NCBI GenBank assembly: GCA_949316235.1
Contig: OX438749.1
Span: 10,992,914 to 11,056,913 of the forward strand
DNA from: Oegoconia quadripuncta
Taxonomy: Eukaryota > Arthropoda > Insecta > Lepidoptera > Autostichidae
DNA length: 64,000 nt
Reading direction: 5' to 3'
The notes under the pieces: model-generated
Seen by the model: only the letters and a program-made list of their open reading frames with translations
What the model was told of the DNA's origin: nothing
The model's database searches: none
Position numbers and translations under genes: made by a program
Shown here: one piece after another, positions 1 to 12,414 of the stretch
Layout: every line of letters begins with the position of its first letter
How positions within the stretch are numbered: position 1 is the first letter of the stretch

Positions 1-326
1 AAACAGAAAAGTTGCTGACAGTAGTAGCTTAGGTCCTAATTGTAAGATAATCACGCATTCTGAGTAAGTGAGTAGATAGGTAAATGTAAAGTAAGGTTAT
101 TTAAGAGTAAATAGGAAATGTTTTATTGTTTATTTAATTTAAGTGTAAGTATTATAGGTTTCATTATTTTTGTTTTAGCAATCGTGTTGCCTAAGACACA
201 AGTAAACATTTACTTAGTTTAGGTAACATAATATAGTATTATTTGGACTATGTTACTATAGAATAAGTCATGTATTTAGGTTAATTTTTATACTGAAATA
301 AATTTTATCTTATCTTATCTAATTAT
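1..326 (+). repeat. 3' end of a CR1/L2-type LINE
   Basis: AT-rich stretch ending in AATAAATTT followed by short TTATC repeats (about 300-322). A 3' UTR that ends in a pentamer repeat instead of poly-A is typical of CR1/L2-group LINEs. No coding sequence is readable here, so the family is inferred from the terminus alone. Confidence 0.4.
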
Positions 327-695
327 AAATTATGTTGCCACAGAGCGTGTGTTTCAAGCTCGATAATTGTGATGACATTTCGACATAATGGGCTCTGTCT
401 GAGTAGTAAGTTATATTGTCGGGCTATAATGCTGTCGAAGTAAAAATGTATTGTATGATCATAGTATTATTGCAATTGCAATATTTTGTCGGAACTATGT
501 GAGTTTAATTCAAATTCATACTCTCGATGTTTTGCGTATTTGGTATTGCTGTGACATTTTATGCATTATATTTCGAGTCCGTATAAGCTACTATTTCGGA
601 CCCCTACTTATTAGGACTTGATTTGCCGAAAATCTCTAGTATAACCTCTTTCAACGAATAGGTCGAATTTCCCTGTCATGTGCAAGTTATTACTT
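327..695. other. Unrecognised AT-rich DNA
   Basis: No exon, RNA gene or repeat is recognised. Some of it may be mariner 3' flank, because it abuts the transposase remnant. Confidence 0.4.
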
Positions 696-915
696 TTATA
701 ATATATTTTCAAAATAGCGTCCATTCACATCAGTACATCGGTGCATCTGATGGAACTACTTGGAAAAGCACTTTGCCCACTCGTCCTTAGGGTCTCTTCG
801 ATGGCCTTTTGAAACGTAGCCACTGCTTCCTCGGCGTCCATAAAACGTTTATCTCGAAGTTTTCTTTTATTTTCGGGAATAAATAAAAATGGCAAGGTCG
901 GGGCTAAACCGTGTA
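696..915 (-). pseudogene. Mariner transposase C-terminus, decayed
   Basis: Read on the minus strand, this gives the end of a mariner (IS630/Tc1 superfamily) transposase. A degraded version of the 'SPDLAP.DFFLFP' block is followed by KRKLRDKRFMDAEEAVATFQ and an acidic-basic helix. A second frame then carries AKCFSK-stop-FHQMHRC and NGRYFENIL before a stop. The last catalytic Asp of the D,D34D triad, normally just after 'LAP', is replaced. There is at least one frameshift and one Trp-to-stop change, so the copy is dead. The N-terminal two thirds and the inverted repeats are absent. The family call rests on recognising the C-terminal blocks by eye. Confidence 0.72.
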
Positions 916-1600
916 CATATATATATGAGATATGTGTAGTTGTAAAAGTTCACCCAGACTTATTTCATTTAATGTCCGATACCCAGATCTATTGATGTCA
1001 CCCAGTATAAGACAACGTTATATAGTAAAAATAAATATGTAATCTGTATTAAAATTTATAACAGGCTACATACCGATATAAAAACCTTTTTAAAAAGTAA
1101 ATTAAAACAATGTTTAATTCATAATTGCTTTTACTCGATGGATGAAATTATAATGGTGCAAAAAAATTACACGTTTAATAATATGATTGACCAGAAAAAT
1201 AAGAAGTAAATATAATAATAGTTATTGTCTTATTTAATATAATAATAATATATAATTTTCTTGTTTTTATTAATAGTGTGGTGTCAAATAAATATATGTC
1301 TATATCTTAGTTAAATGCCATATTGTAATGTGATCTAATAAAGTAATTTAATGTAAAAATAATAATAATACAATAATAATCCTATTTATACTATTTTATA
1401 TATGGATATCAATTTATGAATAGGTATAATAGGTATTATGCAGGTATATTATATATGTATGTAAGTAAATTTATGTATGTAAGTATAATTAGTTATGTAT
1501 ATTGCATAAGTATATATTTATTTCGTGTGTATTTATTGTAGTATAAGTTAAGTTAACATCTAGTCAATACTCACAATTTTCCCTAAACTGTGAATGTCCT
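916..1600. other. AT-rich intergenic DNA
   Basis: Low-complexity A/T sequence with runs such as TAATAATAATA and GTATGTAAGTA. No gene is seen. Confidence 0.5.
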
Positions 1601-1609
1601 TTGGCATTT

Positions 1610-1735
1610 AACTAGGTTGACTGGAAGAGATCCCTATTTGGAATAAGTCCGCTTTTGTGCTTAATTTTAATTTAGGTAGAATAACATTGTAAATTTTATA
1701 AAGTACAATAAAGTGTTTACAAACAAACAAACAAA
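1610..1735 (+). repeat. LINE 3' UTR fragment ('GGAAGAGATCCC...AAGTCCGC' family)
   Basis: Contains GACTGGAAGAGATCCC, then AATAAGTCCGCTTTTGTGC, then TACAATAAAGTG and a short AAAC-repeat tail. Related copies lie at about 8,035-8,130 (plus) and 52,835-52,965 (minus). The shared order of an imperfect hairpin box, a 'GTCCGC/ACCGCC' box and CAATAAAG marks a common non-LTR 3' UTR in Lepidoptera. I cannot assign the clade. Confidence 0.5.
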
Positions 1736-1900
1736 TAATAATAGGTAATAATTTTGCATGCCAGACGCGGGCGAACTAATACTTAACGACCATTATTGAC
1801 CATTGACCATTATTATAAAAAAAGACCATTATTGTTACCAACGAGCGATTTCGAGCGAAATAAATTTCTATTTCTACAAATTTATTACTACATTATTATC

Positions 1901-4873
1901 TTAATCAAACAAATGTGTAAACTGTATAATAACTACAAGGTAAGTGGTAATAAAGTTAAGCACAGAAGGCAGCAGTTGCAGATCCACTGGTATAAACCGC
2001 CACGCTTTGTTGCCGCAGTTCAACTTGTGCAAATTGTGCAGCAGAGGTCGTGCTTCAAGGTATCGTATAAACCCCGATAATTCTTGTTTCCTCTTCTCAT
2101 CTAAAAGTACAATCAATAAAATAGTATTATTAAAAATCAGAATGTATAGAGAACCTGTCGATCTGTCTGTTACAGACGGACTCGAGAGGCGGCCGTCCCT
2201 GCATACCTCAAACTTGTGTTTCCTGTCCATCTCACTCACCCGTACACCAAATCCTTTTCTGTGCTATCAGTTTGGCTATGAAATCGGCTGCCAGATAAAT
2301 AAGAAAGTTCATATGTTCTGTTATATCATCATCTCAGCCCGTAAACATCCCACTGCAGGGATATAGGCCTTCCCTCGTATAATGAGGGAGTATGTGCCAT
2401 AGTCCACCACGCTGGCCCAACGCGGGTTGGGGACTTCACATGCCTTAGAATTATTTCCAGGCATGCAGGTTTCCTCACGATGTTTTCCTTCCGGGTACCT
2501 ATGTTCTACTATGTTCATCGAAATCAGTTCATTATTAGTTAGAGATTATATGGCAGATTTTAAGTAAATTTAGGTGTTCAAAGATGGGCTACGGTCACTG
2601 TCGGAAAAGCAGCTGGTGGTGAGGTCCACGTCAACAATACACAAAGTCTGTCACTGCTACTTATTTCATTTAATCCAACTTCTAGTAATGCGAAAGTTCT
2701 ATTAACGCGAAAGTTTGGATTTTTGTTTATTGTTCAATCATTGCGAAACAGGTGACCAGATTTTGATGAAATACAGGTAGAACGTACCTTATATTAAAAC
2801 ATAGGATATTTTATATCCGCATAAATTTATTAGTTTTAGCGGGATACAGAAATTTAAAAAATCCGTGATAAAATTATTACACGTAGGCAAAGCCGCAAGC
2901 ATAAAGCAAGTGTGACTCTACAATTATAAATTGGAAAATTAGAAAACAACCGAAATGAATGATTATATTACACAGATTTACTAAAGCCACTCTGTTAAAA
3001 GTTTAATATTTTAGAAACGGTTTAACCGATTTCCACTAAACATAGCTAATAACCTAGCCCCGAGTACCTTAAATATGAAAAAAAAAAATTGTTTGGAAAC
3101 CCTCGAAAAACTACGATAATCACCTAAATACACCAAATATTGTGTTAAAAGCTAAATATCTTCGTAACTGCTTAACCGCTTAATGCTATCAACATTGCTA
3201 ATTGGCGGCAGACTAGTGGTTAGCCATAACTATAATTTGTAAAATTGTAAATTATAAATTTAGAAAATCCTCAATAAAATCCATAAAAGGCAGTCTATTA
3301 TTTTCTTCTTTTTCTTCGTCGAATTATAAATTGTAAAAACACTTATTTTAAAAGAACAACCCCTGAGTTTCTTGCTCGTTCTTCTCCGAGGAGCGTGGCT
3401 TGTGAATAAATGTTATTTTTATAACCTACGAAATAAAACTTTTTTGATTTTGAAAAACAAGCGATTATATCATGTAGATAAGTTATTTTCATGAATTAAT
3501 GATATTAACTGTATTTATTATAAATAAAACAGCACTCAAATCTGACCACGCATTAAAGAGAGACATTCGGACAAAGAGTGGACACACACAACACGTCACA
3601 CATACAACACCCGTCGTTATTCGTTGGGATAAAAAATACTCTCCTTTAATTTGGTATTTATTGGGGGCCCTGACATAAAGGATACCTACTCCTTATCAGT
3701 TTATCATCATTTTCATGAGTTTAATTATCTTCTAGAACAAATCTAATCTCCGTAGTGCAGTAAGTACTATTTTAATAATGTTGTTTATTAGAACTGTACC
3801 TGATTCTTCTATCAGCTTTTGGTGCAGAATTAGTTTAATTTCTTCCACCTGTATAACAGTCAGTTCGACCATTAACATGGGGCTAAATAATTGCAAACTA
3901 ATAAAGAATAGAAAAATACCACTATTAATATATAAGTTCCACGGCATCTGTAAAATAACACGTAACCAATTTGAGTTAATATTTTATTTTTCCTTATATT
4001 TACGTACGACTCATAATATATGTATATAATAATTACCTTTTCTTTTATAAAATAAACAATGAACCATATTATTTTCATCATTTTTGGTACGTGTATTATC
4101 AATTCAATGAGGGTCTACAAAAATATTGTATAAAAGTATATTGTTATATAAAATCACACTTTAAAAATCCAATGTTCATAAATGCATGTATATACCAGAT
4201 TATTGTACGTTCCTCTGATTTTGTCACAACAGTTTGCTATGCTTTTGTAATCACGTTGAATCATTTTCAAATGACAATCAGGCATTTCTAACGATACCCT
4301 TAAAAATTTTACTGAACAATAAATATAGAAGTACACCAACATATGTACTATAACGATGTAATCGACGCCCAATGTCGGTAAACAAAATATTATATCAGGT
4401 ATACCCATTTGTCTGCAAATACTCATATGTTTATACAATGAGCATCTTACTACACAAAACTGCGTTTTAATTGCAAACATCGCCAGACCACTGGCCAATA
4501 CTATTCTTCCATGCCTAATCTTGATAATATTTTCATCTATATCGTAAATGTCATTTATAAGATTATAAATTGTATATTTCGACATAAGTACAACAAAACT
4601 TTGTACGACATATTGTATAAAGTGCATATAATATTGCTGCTCCACTATTAAAACTGATAAAGGCAGAAACAAGATGGCGGCAATAGTAAGAGTTATTAAA
4701 ATGGATACGATTTTAATAATTGGACGAAATTTCTTATTCAGGACATTAATAAACCCAAAGTCAAGGCCAAAACATAACAACAGAATGAAGAAAAAGGCAA
4801 GAAGGCATTTAGGTATTTTTGGTTTACATTTTATTTTAAGTTTAGGGTTACTGTTTCGCTCTACAGTCCACAT
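1901..4873 (-). CDS. Gustatory receptor, three exons (341 aa)
   Basis: Seven-transmembrane insect gustatory receptor, a ligand-gated ion channel of taste neurons. Exons on the minus strand are 4873-4196, 3947-3800 and 2100-1901 (stop). Junctions are CTG|GTATAT, TTTTACAG|ATGCCG, TCAG|GTACAG and CTTTTAG|ATGAG, with intron phases 0 and 1. The total is 1,026 bp, 341 residues, usual for the family. Exon 1 holds PKIPK and FGLDFGFI and about five hydrophobic segments. Exon 2 has FSPMLMVELT and the helix EEIKLIL. Exon 3 ends in the receptor signature TYLVVIIQF (pattern TYhhhhhQF). Intron 2 (1.7 kb) holds a SINE and LINE fragments. Compared with the downstream paralogue the protein starts 14 codons late: homologous in-frame codons at 4874-4912 lie behind a TAG. 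The family is certain; the ligand is unknown, though a lineage-expanded 'bitter'-type receptor is likely. An AATAAA (minus) sits at 1886-1881. Confidence 0.9.
2322..2530 (-). repeat. tRNA-derived SINE, truncated (family 1)
   Basis: Lies in intron 2 of the first receptor gene. It carries the tail blocks CCCACTGCAGGGATATAGG, ACCACGCTGGCCCAACGCGG and TTTCCTCACGATGTTTTCC. The same blocks recur at 40,211-40,530 and 53,393-53,640. The plus-oriented copy at 56,031 shows the tRNA-like head. This copy lacks the head. Confidence 0.7.
2688..2910 (+). repeat. Single arm of the lepidopteran foldback repeat
   Basis: Diverged copy of the right arm of the elements at 45,157 and 48,008: GCGAAAGTTTGGAT, TTGTTCAATCA, TTTTGATGAAATAC, AGCGGGATACAG, CCGTGATAAAATTATTAC and GTAGGCAAAGCCGC in the same order. 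Only one arm is present. Confidence 0.55.
3335..3465 (+). repeat. CR1-type LINE 3' UTR fragment
   Basis: Contains CCCTGAGTTTCTTGCTCG followed by TTCTTCTCC, then GAATAAATG and AATAAAACTTTTTTGATTT. The same box lies in the 3' UTR of the full-length CR1 element (about 28,010-28,040) and in the fragment at 61,210-61,240. It sits inside intron 2 of the first receptor gene. Confidence 0.6.
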
Positions 4874-5203
4874 ATTTTGATAACTACGACCATTTACAAA
4901 ACCGATTGGTTTCTAAGTGAATAACCATTAATTTCCTAACATTATTGATCTGTGATATCAAAATATTACCATTCACTATGCTATAAATTGAATAGATAAT
5001 TTGTCGGAAATGATTAGTGAAAGAACACGCAACTCAATAATGACTTACAGAACCAGTAAGGTATAACATTTTCGACTTTCGGATCTAGGTATTAAAGCTC
5101 CACTTACTTTGATCGCAATACCAGCACTTTAAGTTATTGATAATTTTATTATTCCAACCAGAACAGAAATTAGTAAAGGTAGGTACTAAACGTAGCATTA
5201 AAA
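4874..5203. other. Spacer between the two receptor genes
   Basis: 330 bp, AT-rich. It holds the relic of an ancestral receptor N-terminus (minus, 4874-4918) and, for the upstream gene, an AATAAA (minus, 5150-5145) 54 bp past its stop that could be its poly-A signal. No TATA box is convincing. Confidence 0.6.
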
Positions 5204-7548
5204 TTAATCATAGAGGTGAGTAAACTGTATGATCACAATGAAGTATGTTGTACACAGGCTGAGAACGGATATAGGGAGACGCAGATCCACAGGCACAATC
5301 CGCCATGCTTTGCGTTGCAAATTCCTTGCCTCCAAATAGCGAAGTGCGCTTGCAATCTCTAAGTTTCTCTTCTCATCTGAAATTAGATATTTATTAAATA
5401 CATTCGACATCACATTTCAAATTACAATTTTCTTAGTAATACTTCATATTTAAAGGCAGATATAGGTATAGAACTTAAGAATTATAATTGAGCCGCCTAA
5501 AATTAATAAAACAACCGACTTCAGTAAGGTTCCACTCTTAATCCCTTGAATACATTATCAGATCTCAACCAAATTTATACAGAACCAACCTGGTGGTTAA
5601 CCCTATCCCAAAAAAAGGAAATCAAAATCGGTTAACAATTGACGAAAACATGGATATGGTAAAAATACTTAAAATGTATACAGACGAAGATAGAACCTCC
5701 TCCTGATTTGGAGGCAGTTAAAAATATTATTGTGTTTCATACACATTATTCAATTGTGTTTTGTTTTTGATGAATTGTCGAAAATAAACATAAACTTAGA
5801 ATAACTTGAAATAAGATACCTTTTTCTCTCAGCAGTTCATTGTGTAGTACAAGTTGGATGGCTTCATACTCGGAATTAATCATTTCTGCCAGAATTGCGG
5901 GCACAAATATGTGGAGAATTACATGAAGCGCGTAAATAAATTCCGACAGAAATAAGTACCAATTTGCCTAAAAATTAAGATATTGTACGTTAATTAAATA
6001 AAATAATTACATATTTCTTGTAATATAGGATCGTCGGAGTTTTACATAATGGTAAGATACTGTAAGGGTGTAAATTGAACTCTCCAACCACTTACAATGT
6101 TACTTGACATTTCATTTAAACCAGAAATTGTATTTTATGTAAGAACCGTACATCCCGTGTGACATGTAAAAGAAGCACTATCGTTAATAGATTTTATACA
6201 TTTGTACTTTGTTAGTACTTTTTTAATATTTATTTTGTATTTTTTGTTTAATGACATGTAAGTACTCAGGTAAGACTATACATGGTTTAAGGCTTAAAAG
6301 TACATTGACATTAGGACAATAACATTGGCAATAACATTAGTACGATAACATTAGTACGATAATATTAGTACAATATCAATATGTGTTTCAAAGTTTTAGT
6401 GCTCGTTACAGAGCACAGTCCTTTCGTCTGCAGGCGGACTAGATTAGAGATGGAAAGAAAGCCAGTGAATGCTATTGATTAAGAGAATTTCAGAGTATTA
6501 AGATCTTCATTGGTAATGTCATCTTCAACTTGTGAGCCACTATTCATACCTTGCTTATTTTTCATCTTGACAAGTTGAGATTAAAGGTCAAGTCAGCCGT
6601 CAGGCATAAATTGATGTAGGACAAACATTGATTGAATTTATATTTCATACACTTCTATTTCAATATTTCAGAATGAATTTTACTTTCTCAGCATACTTAC
6701 GTTTACTTTTATATAAATCAGCATTAAATACATCATTATAATAAGTTTCGGTATCTCAAAGATTAGTTGCGTCATTAGCTGTAAAAGATTTTATAAAACG
6801 CGGCGTTGATTCGACAGTAAATATATAAATTAAATATTTCATTATTTTACAAACTCACCAAATTGTTATATAAAGTTTTAATTTCGTCAAAAGTGTCTCC
6901 TAGAATCGAATAGGATTTCCGCAGAGAGTTAACGTGAATCTCCGATTTTATTAACAATTTGTTTAAGTGTTTTAAATAACAGTAAATATAATAATGTATT
7001 ATGGTCAGTACTACTGCTACCAAGTCAATGCCTAGACTTAATATAGCATATACATAATAAGGAATAAACAGTTTGTCACAGAGTATATAATTTATATGGC
7101 AATCAAGTACAAATACTGGTAATTTTGTGGCAATTGCCAATGTTGTATAGATTAGGGCCAGCACTCCTGGAGTTTCTTTGGTCATTGCTGTTATATCTTT
7201 ACCTATACCATGCATGTTGATTATAAAGTCAAAGACTGTGTATTTTTCACATAACAAGACAATAGAATATGATACAAACTGTAAAAATATTATTGAATAC
7301 CACAGGATTGTCATTTCACCCTCTAACTGGAATGGTGCTGCTAATATGATTGCATATACAATAGATAATAAAATTGATAAGAACTTAGCCGAACTTTGAA
7401 AATCTTTTGGTAATAATTTAATAAACCCAAAGTCAAATCCAAAAGCTAATTGGGCTACACAGAAAAAAGTGATGAGTGACTTTGGTATCTTTGGTGTTGG
7501 TTTAGTTATATCCTTATATACATTTATAAGACCCATTGGCTTATACAT
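5204..7548 (-). CDS. Gustatory receptor, three exons (336 aa)
   Basis: Tandem paralogue of the receptor gene 330 bp downstream. Exons on the minus strand are 7548-6859, 5967-5820 and 5376-5204 (stop). Junctions are TTTG|GTGAGT, ATTTTTAG|GCAAAT, AAAG|GTATCT and AATTTCAG|ATGAG, phases 0 and 1. The 148-bp middle exon equals the paralogue's in length; it encodes WYLFLSEFIYALH, FVPAILAEM and EAIQLVLHNELL. The exons join to 1,011 bp, 336 residues. Exon 1 shares PKIPK and FGFDFGFI with the paralogue and has about five membrane segments. Exon 3 ends in TYFIVIIQFTH, the TYhhhhhQF receptor signature. All splice sites are canonical and no lesion is visible, so the gene looks intact. The start is the first in-frame ATG, giving MYKPMGLIN. 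Role: taste-receptor channel; ligand unknown. Confidence 0.92.
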
Positions 7549-8030
7549 TGTGATCCGAAAGAAAGAAATATTATATTAATATCTATTGTGTTGTGATAAC
7601 AGTCCAGTCAGCTTGAGACCGAGTTTTGAAATGAACATTTTATTTTCATTCTTAATATTATTCTAACACATCTCCATGTATGTGTGTTAGCTTGTTCAAG
7701 TAGTTAGACACGTAGAATAATAAATTATTCAACGTAATTGTTTGATGACCATTACATTAGTTTCTACTATAAATGTTTAAGTTTATATATCTACTCAATT
7801 TATACCATACATTAACTTTATATAGAACTTATAGGTGCATATGTACATATACTTATGCACCATGGGTCCGAGGTACCTGACAGATTTTATCCATCGATTC
7901 CGATGCCTATTTAGTGAAGAAAACATTATAAAATTTTCCGAATAAAGGTTATTTTCCGAGATATTAATTATTTTTGTAAATTCAATGGTTGAAAAATGTC
8001 TTGGCTATCAGAACAGACATTTATATTTAT
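7549..8030. other. Upstream region of the second receptor gene
   Basis: AT-rich. It must contain the receptor promoter, but I see no clear TATA box, initiator or conserved block. Confidence 0.4.
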
Positions 8031-8034
8031 ATCG

Positions 8035-8132
8035 CTATAAGCGATAAGACCGCCTTTGTACACCTGTTAGAATAATGTCACTGTGTATATTTTTAAGCTG
8101 TGTACAATAAAGAATTTTTTCTTTCTTTCTTA
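8035..8132 (+). repeat. LINE 3' UTR fragment
   Basis: Holds CGCTATAAGCGATAAGACCG, then CCTTTGTACACCTG and GTACAATAAAGAATTTTTTC, ending in a TTTC repeat. It is of the same family as 1,610-1,735 and 52,835-52,965. The CGCTATAAGCG core forms a small hairpin. Confidence 0.55.
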
Positions 8133-8156
8133 TATTTAAAAAAATATTGTGTTAGT

Positions 8157-8385
8157 GCCGTGTGGTAGCCGGCACGTAAAAAGAATTGAACTAACCCATC
8201 TCTTTCCGTGAGAGTCGTTCATATGCCTTATGACGACTAAGAGACTTTACGCCAATAACTGTATATAGACTTGCATGATTCAACGAAGATCACCTTTAAT
8301 GTTTGAAATACCCAAAGAATTTTGTACCAAACTCGAACTACCTCATTTGGAAAAATCGTTACGTTGTGTATATATATACGGAGTG
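8157..8385 (-). repeat. Interspersed repeat family 4, diverged
   Basis: Old reverse-strand copy of a high-copy repeat seen best at 34,340-34,615 and 51,229-51,535. Recognisable blocks are GAACTAACCCATCTCTTTCC, CACCTTTAATGTTTG and the reverse of 'CCAAATGGGG'. The class is unknown. Confidence 0.45.
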
Positions 8386-11300
8386 CAAATATAAGGCCTT
8401 TTAAGTCATAAATTAGGTGTATACATTACTTGAGTATATTTTAAATCCAAGAAATTGTAAAAAAGTACTTCTAAGAAAATATATTTAAAAAACCTATTAA
8501 AGAAACGTATACAATGTCTGAGTACTCAAGTAACACTGTGCGTGGTTTAAGCACATATTACCTAATTGTTAATACCTGTTTAAGGCTTAAAAGTACTTAA
8601 ATTTACACCTTGTATAAATAATCCTTTCAGAGCAATTACTTTACTAATTAAAACACATCCATAAGTCATAAGATTTCTTATTAATGAAATTAAATGTCTG
8701 CAACATTGCATGAAAAATATTCCAGCATCTACTCATTTGAGTTATTTAAAAATAATTCCCTCACTTCTCCACAATCTTGAAGCATATTCGGCTTATTCGA
8801 TTATGGAAAAGAGCTTTAACATTGTCTTATCCCTCCGACGCTGACGGTGCGCTGTTCGTTACTTGAGTTATCGGAAGCTTACACCTAATGCATGAAAGAG
8901 TACGAAAATTGAGTTTATACCTACCTCATTACATTATACCTGCTAACTTACACATAAATATTTTGAGGTATACCTGAACGGTACGGCAAACCACAAAGGA
9001 TATCGCCAGTTTTTTCTATTTTGATCTTTTCATACACCTCTGTATACATAGCTGGCAAGGATCGAGTATTATTCTAATGTAGTATGATTCACTACACAAG
9101 AATTAAATGTCTTTTACATAAAAAAAAAAAGTTTAGAAAAATATAAAATCGTGCTGAGCTGTCCATGCACTTTTGTGGCCCATTGGACACACCGACGATA
9201 CAGACCTTTCACCAGACAATTTAACTACTAATTGTGTATATATTTAAAAAATATCAATGGAGGTACAGTTACTTATTGACGATCTCTTGCGCGTTGCTGC
9301 GAGTGTTAAAACATAATGTACTGGATTTTTAGATACTTTCTGTGAAAAAAAAAAATCTTTAATATGTAAGAGTCAATTAACCTTACCTCTTTTTACCCGA
9401 CTACCCCAGGACGGAGGGTAATCCTTTTCGAGTGTATGTTATATGAATATAGGTTTGTATGTTAGGTACTTAGTTACTGTTGGCTAAACGGCTTGTTTGA
9501 TTTTGAAGGTGTCGTTCGATTCGTCTTGATCCCTAGAGTAGGATACCTATATTTTGTGGTAAAAAGTCTAACATGGTGCCCGCAATATACAAAATCGGTT
9601 TTTCAATAATAATGCAAAAAATGGATTTTTAATTATGTATGAGTCGTGGCAGTCAATGTGTATGTGTTGTTATTGATTTCGTATTTGGTGTTAGAATGCT
9701 TTATAAATTTATTTATTAAAAACAAATTGCTGAAATATCTACCGTAAAGACCTTTATTATTTGCCTTAATTTAATATAAATTTACTAATTCTTGCCCCCT
9801 TTTTAAATATAATATTTTGAGACTAGATCACATTTTTAAATACGAGTAAATACCTCAAGTTGACCCGTGAACATGCATCTGATTTATTGCATTTACTTCG
9901 TAACGAAGGCATTCTAATAACGATGCTTAGCACTATACTTTCACTGCATCTTTTTGATCAAAAGCTCGTTCAAGTTAAATAGAAAAAAGCCTCCAGGAAA
10001 AGTATTACACAATTCTTTCCTCTTTTATGATAATTAAGGCCGTTCCATAAATGAACGGTATTAAAGCTTTCAGTGGCACTAGACATTATAACAATAAAAC
10101 GATTATTGTGTCTGCTGCAGCGCCACAGAACGTGTTTAAATGTGTTTTTAATTTGCATTGTAAAACCTACCTAATATATATATGCAACAAAATGCCTTAG
10201 CTGCATTTACTGCACGATCGTCTAAATTACATTGCCGGTTCATGCCTGCTTTAAAGGTTGTAGCTGAACACTTCGGAAATGTTTTGCATTACTTTAATCG
10301 GAAATTGAAAAAGATAGCTGTGGTTAAGAGACGAGGCAAATGTGGTAAATTCTCTGTGGCGCTACCAATATGTTTTTGACGAATTTTAAAAGGGTTTTAC
10401 GAGTGGGTTGTGTGGAATCCGGCACAAAATTTCTTCTCGTATATCTTTAAAGATGATTGAGGTGCTGCCAACGAGGGTAATTTCGTAAGTTGTGAGTTAG
10501 TTATTTTAGTAACGTAATTTATTTTGACTACGATTTTATACTGCCCCTAGATGGCAAAAGAAATATTTTAATATATCCAGGAAATATAGGTACGCGTCTG
10601 AGGAAACACCCGAAGATTTACATTAGTATAATAGAAGGTATATCTTTGCCAAAAAGGTTAAACACCCTTATGTGCGACGAACTGAGTTTAGTCTAATTTC
10701 AGGCCCTTATATTGTTCAAGTTTTCTTTCAAACTTTCAGCTAATCCATAATTATACCAATATCAGAAATCAGTCACTTACCTGACTTTTAACTTTAGACC
10801 TAAATGATATAACAAGGAATAGTATTAATCTCATCCAAAAAGCCCGTGTTATATCGCACTCTTATAAATTATCGTCAGCTTATATATAATACAGACTTCC
10901 CGTCTAGTCAGAGAACCACTAATAGGTATTAATTTGCAAAATAGAGCCAAAATTTAAATTGTACCATGCTAACTAAAACCCTATATGAGAGGCTTAAATA
11001 AAGATTGTTGTTATTATTACAGTTTAATCAATAGCAATGATCGAAGAAGAAAACGATATAAATTTGAACAGCCTAGATAGGATGGTAGAGACAAAAATAT
11101 GATATAAATGCCTGTTTCCCTTAGGGAAAGATGAGAGATGACAAGAGAATAATGTGTAAAACAAAACTTGAGTGAGAAATAGAGAAAGCTAAGAAAAATA
11201 GATCACATAAAGCACTTTTACTTTTTACTCGTACTTGTAAAGAAGTAGTTCATGAACTCTATGAGTTATAATTTAAAATCAATATTATACTTTTAGCAAT

Positions 11301-12410
11301 TAAATTTAAAATAATAAATGGAATTCCTTCCACAATTAGAGTAGACTCAATGGTAAAATGTTATCTTTTGATATGTTGTCAGACAAAGTACTAAATATCA
11401 AATGGAGAGGCTTCGAATCCATCTCTATGTAGGTCTAATCTATTTGTTTTTTTCAATAATATTAACAAGGTTGTGCCCGCGACTGCATTTCTTCCTTGTA
11501 TTGCAATGTTCTTTTCATCAAATGTAGCCTCTTTTGTAACGATATAACGGGGTGTTAAAAACACACAATGGCATCGAAGACTTAAATAAAATGCTAATTA
11601 GAATATGAATCGTTTATTTGACCCATTTAGCGACACACACTTACATGTATAAAAGTGAAAATAACTAATGAACACAGTGAAATTGAGGCCGGAGGAGATA
11701 AAAGTATAATCTGTCGTCGTACCACAAAGTCCTTAACAACCATGTTGTTGGACTGAAGCGTATAACATGCCTTAAACATTAGAGTGAAAGGTTTCAAGGC
11801 GACCACTCAACTCATTATTAATCTGTGCCTTAATTCTTTGACCTTTTATCAAACATGGAATTGAAACAGTTGAAATTGTTTGATTTACGTATTATAACGT
11901 ATTCTAATGAAGAGAAGACCATTCGTCTTTGGATTAATATATAGACGGAATTACAGAAAGTGACAAGCTGACAGCGTTGAATTTCGTCGCGCGTGAGAGC
12001 TTAGTTTGTGGCATAGCTGAAATCCGACAAATAAAGGGCTGTAGAGACACCTTGCCATGAATTTTAATGAAGAAGGTTCACTCGAATAATTCCTTTCGTA
12101 CGAATGAATCTCTGAACAGTCACAAAGGATTACCGTTTCGGATCAACGCTTTTGTTTGGGCCAAATATGGGCACAAACAAAGGTTTTCATCCTAATGATT
12201 ATATTTTGTTCTGAACTTAATAGCATTATACTGAATTAGAATTATTGTTGAAGAAAATTTTAAATTAGGTTTATTAATTATGTTATGATATTGGTAATTA
12301 CAAAGTCAGAGGATGATTATAAACATTGCACGTCTGCATAGGTTTAAATATGTTTAGAAATCCGAATTATGTAATAATAATTAATTATAAATTAAAAATG
12401 TAGAAAACCT
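8386..12410. other. Intergenic DNA with no recognised gene
   Basis: AT-rich. At 8,386-8,630 there are weak inverted similarities (CTTTTAAG near the start, GGCTTAAAAGTACTTAA near the end, with TACTTGAGTA facing TACTCAAGTA) that may be an old foldback element. Open frames at 9,970-10,379 show no family signature and overlap on both strands, so I do not call genes. Confidence 0.4.
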
Positions 12411-12414
12411 CAGA

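Noticed and set aside
4091..4291. Plus-strand open frame over the first receptor
   Set aside because: It overlaps exon 1 and its donor site on the other strand and has no domain; it mirrors the real gene.
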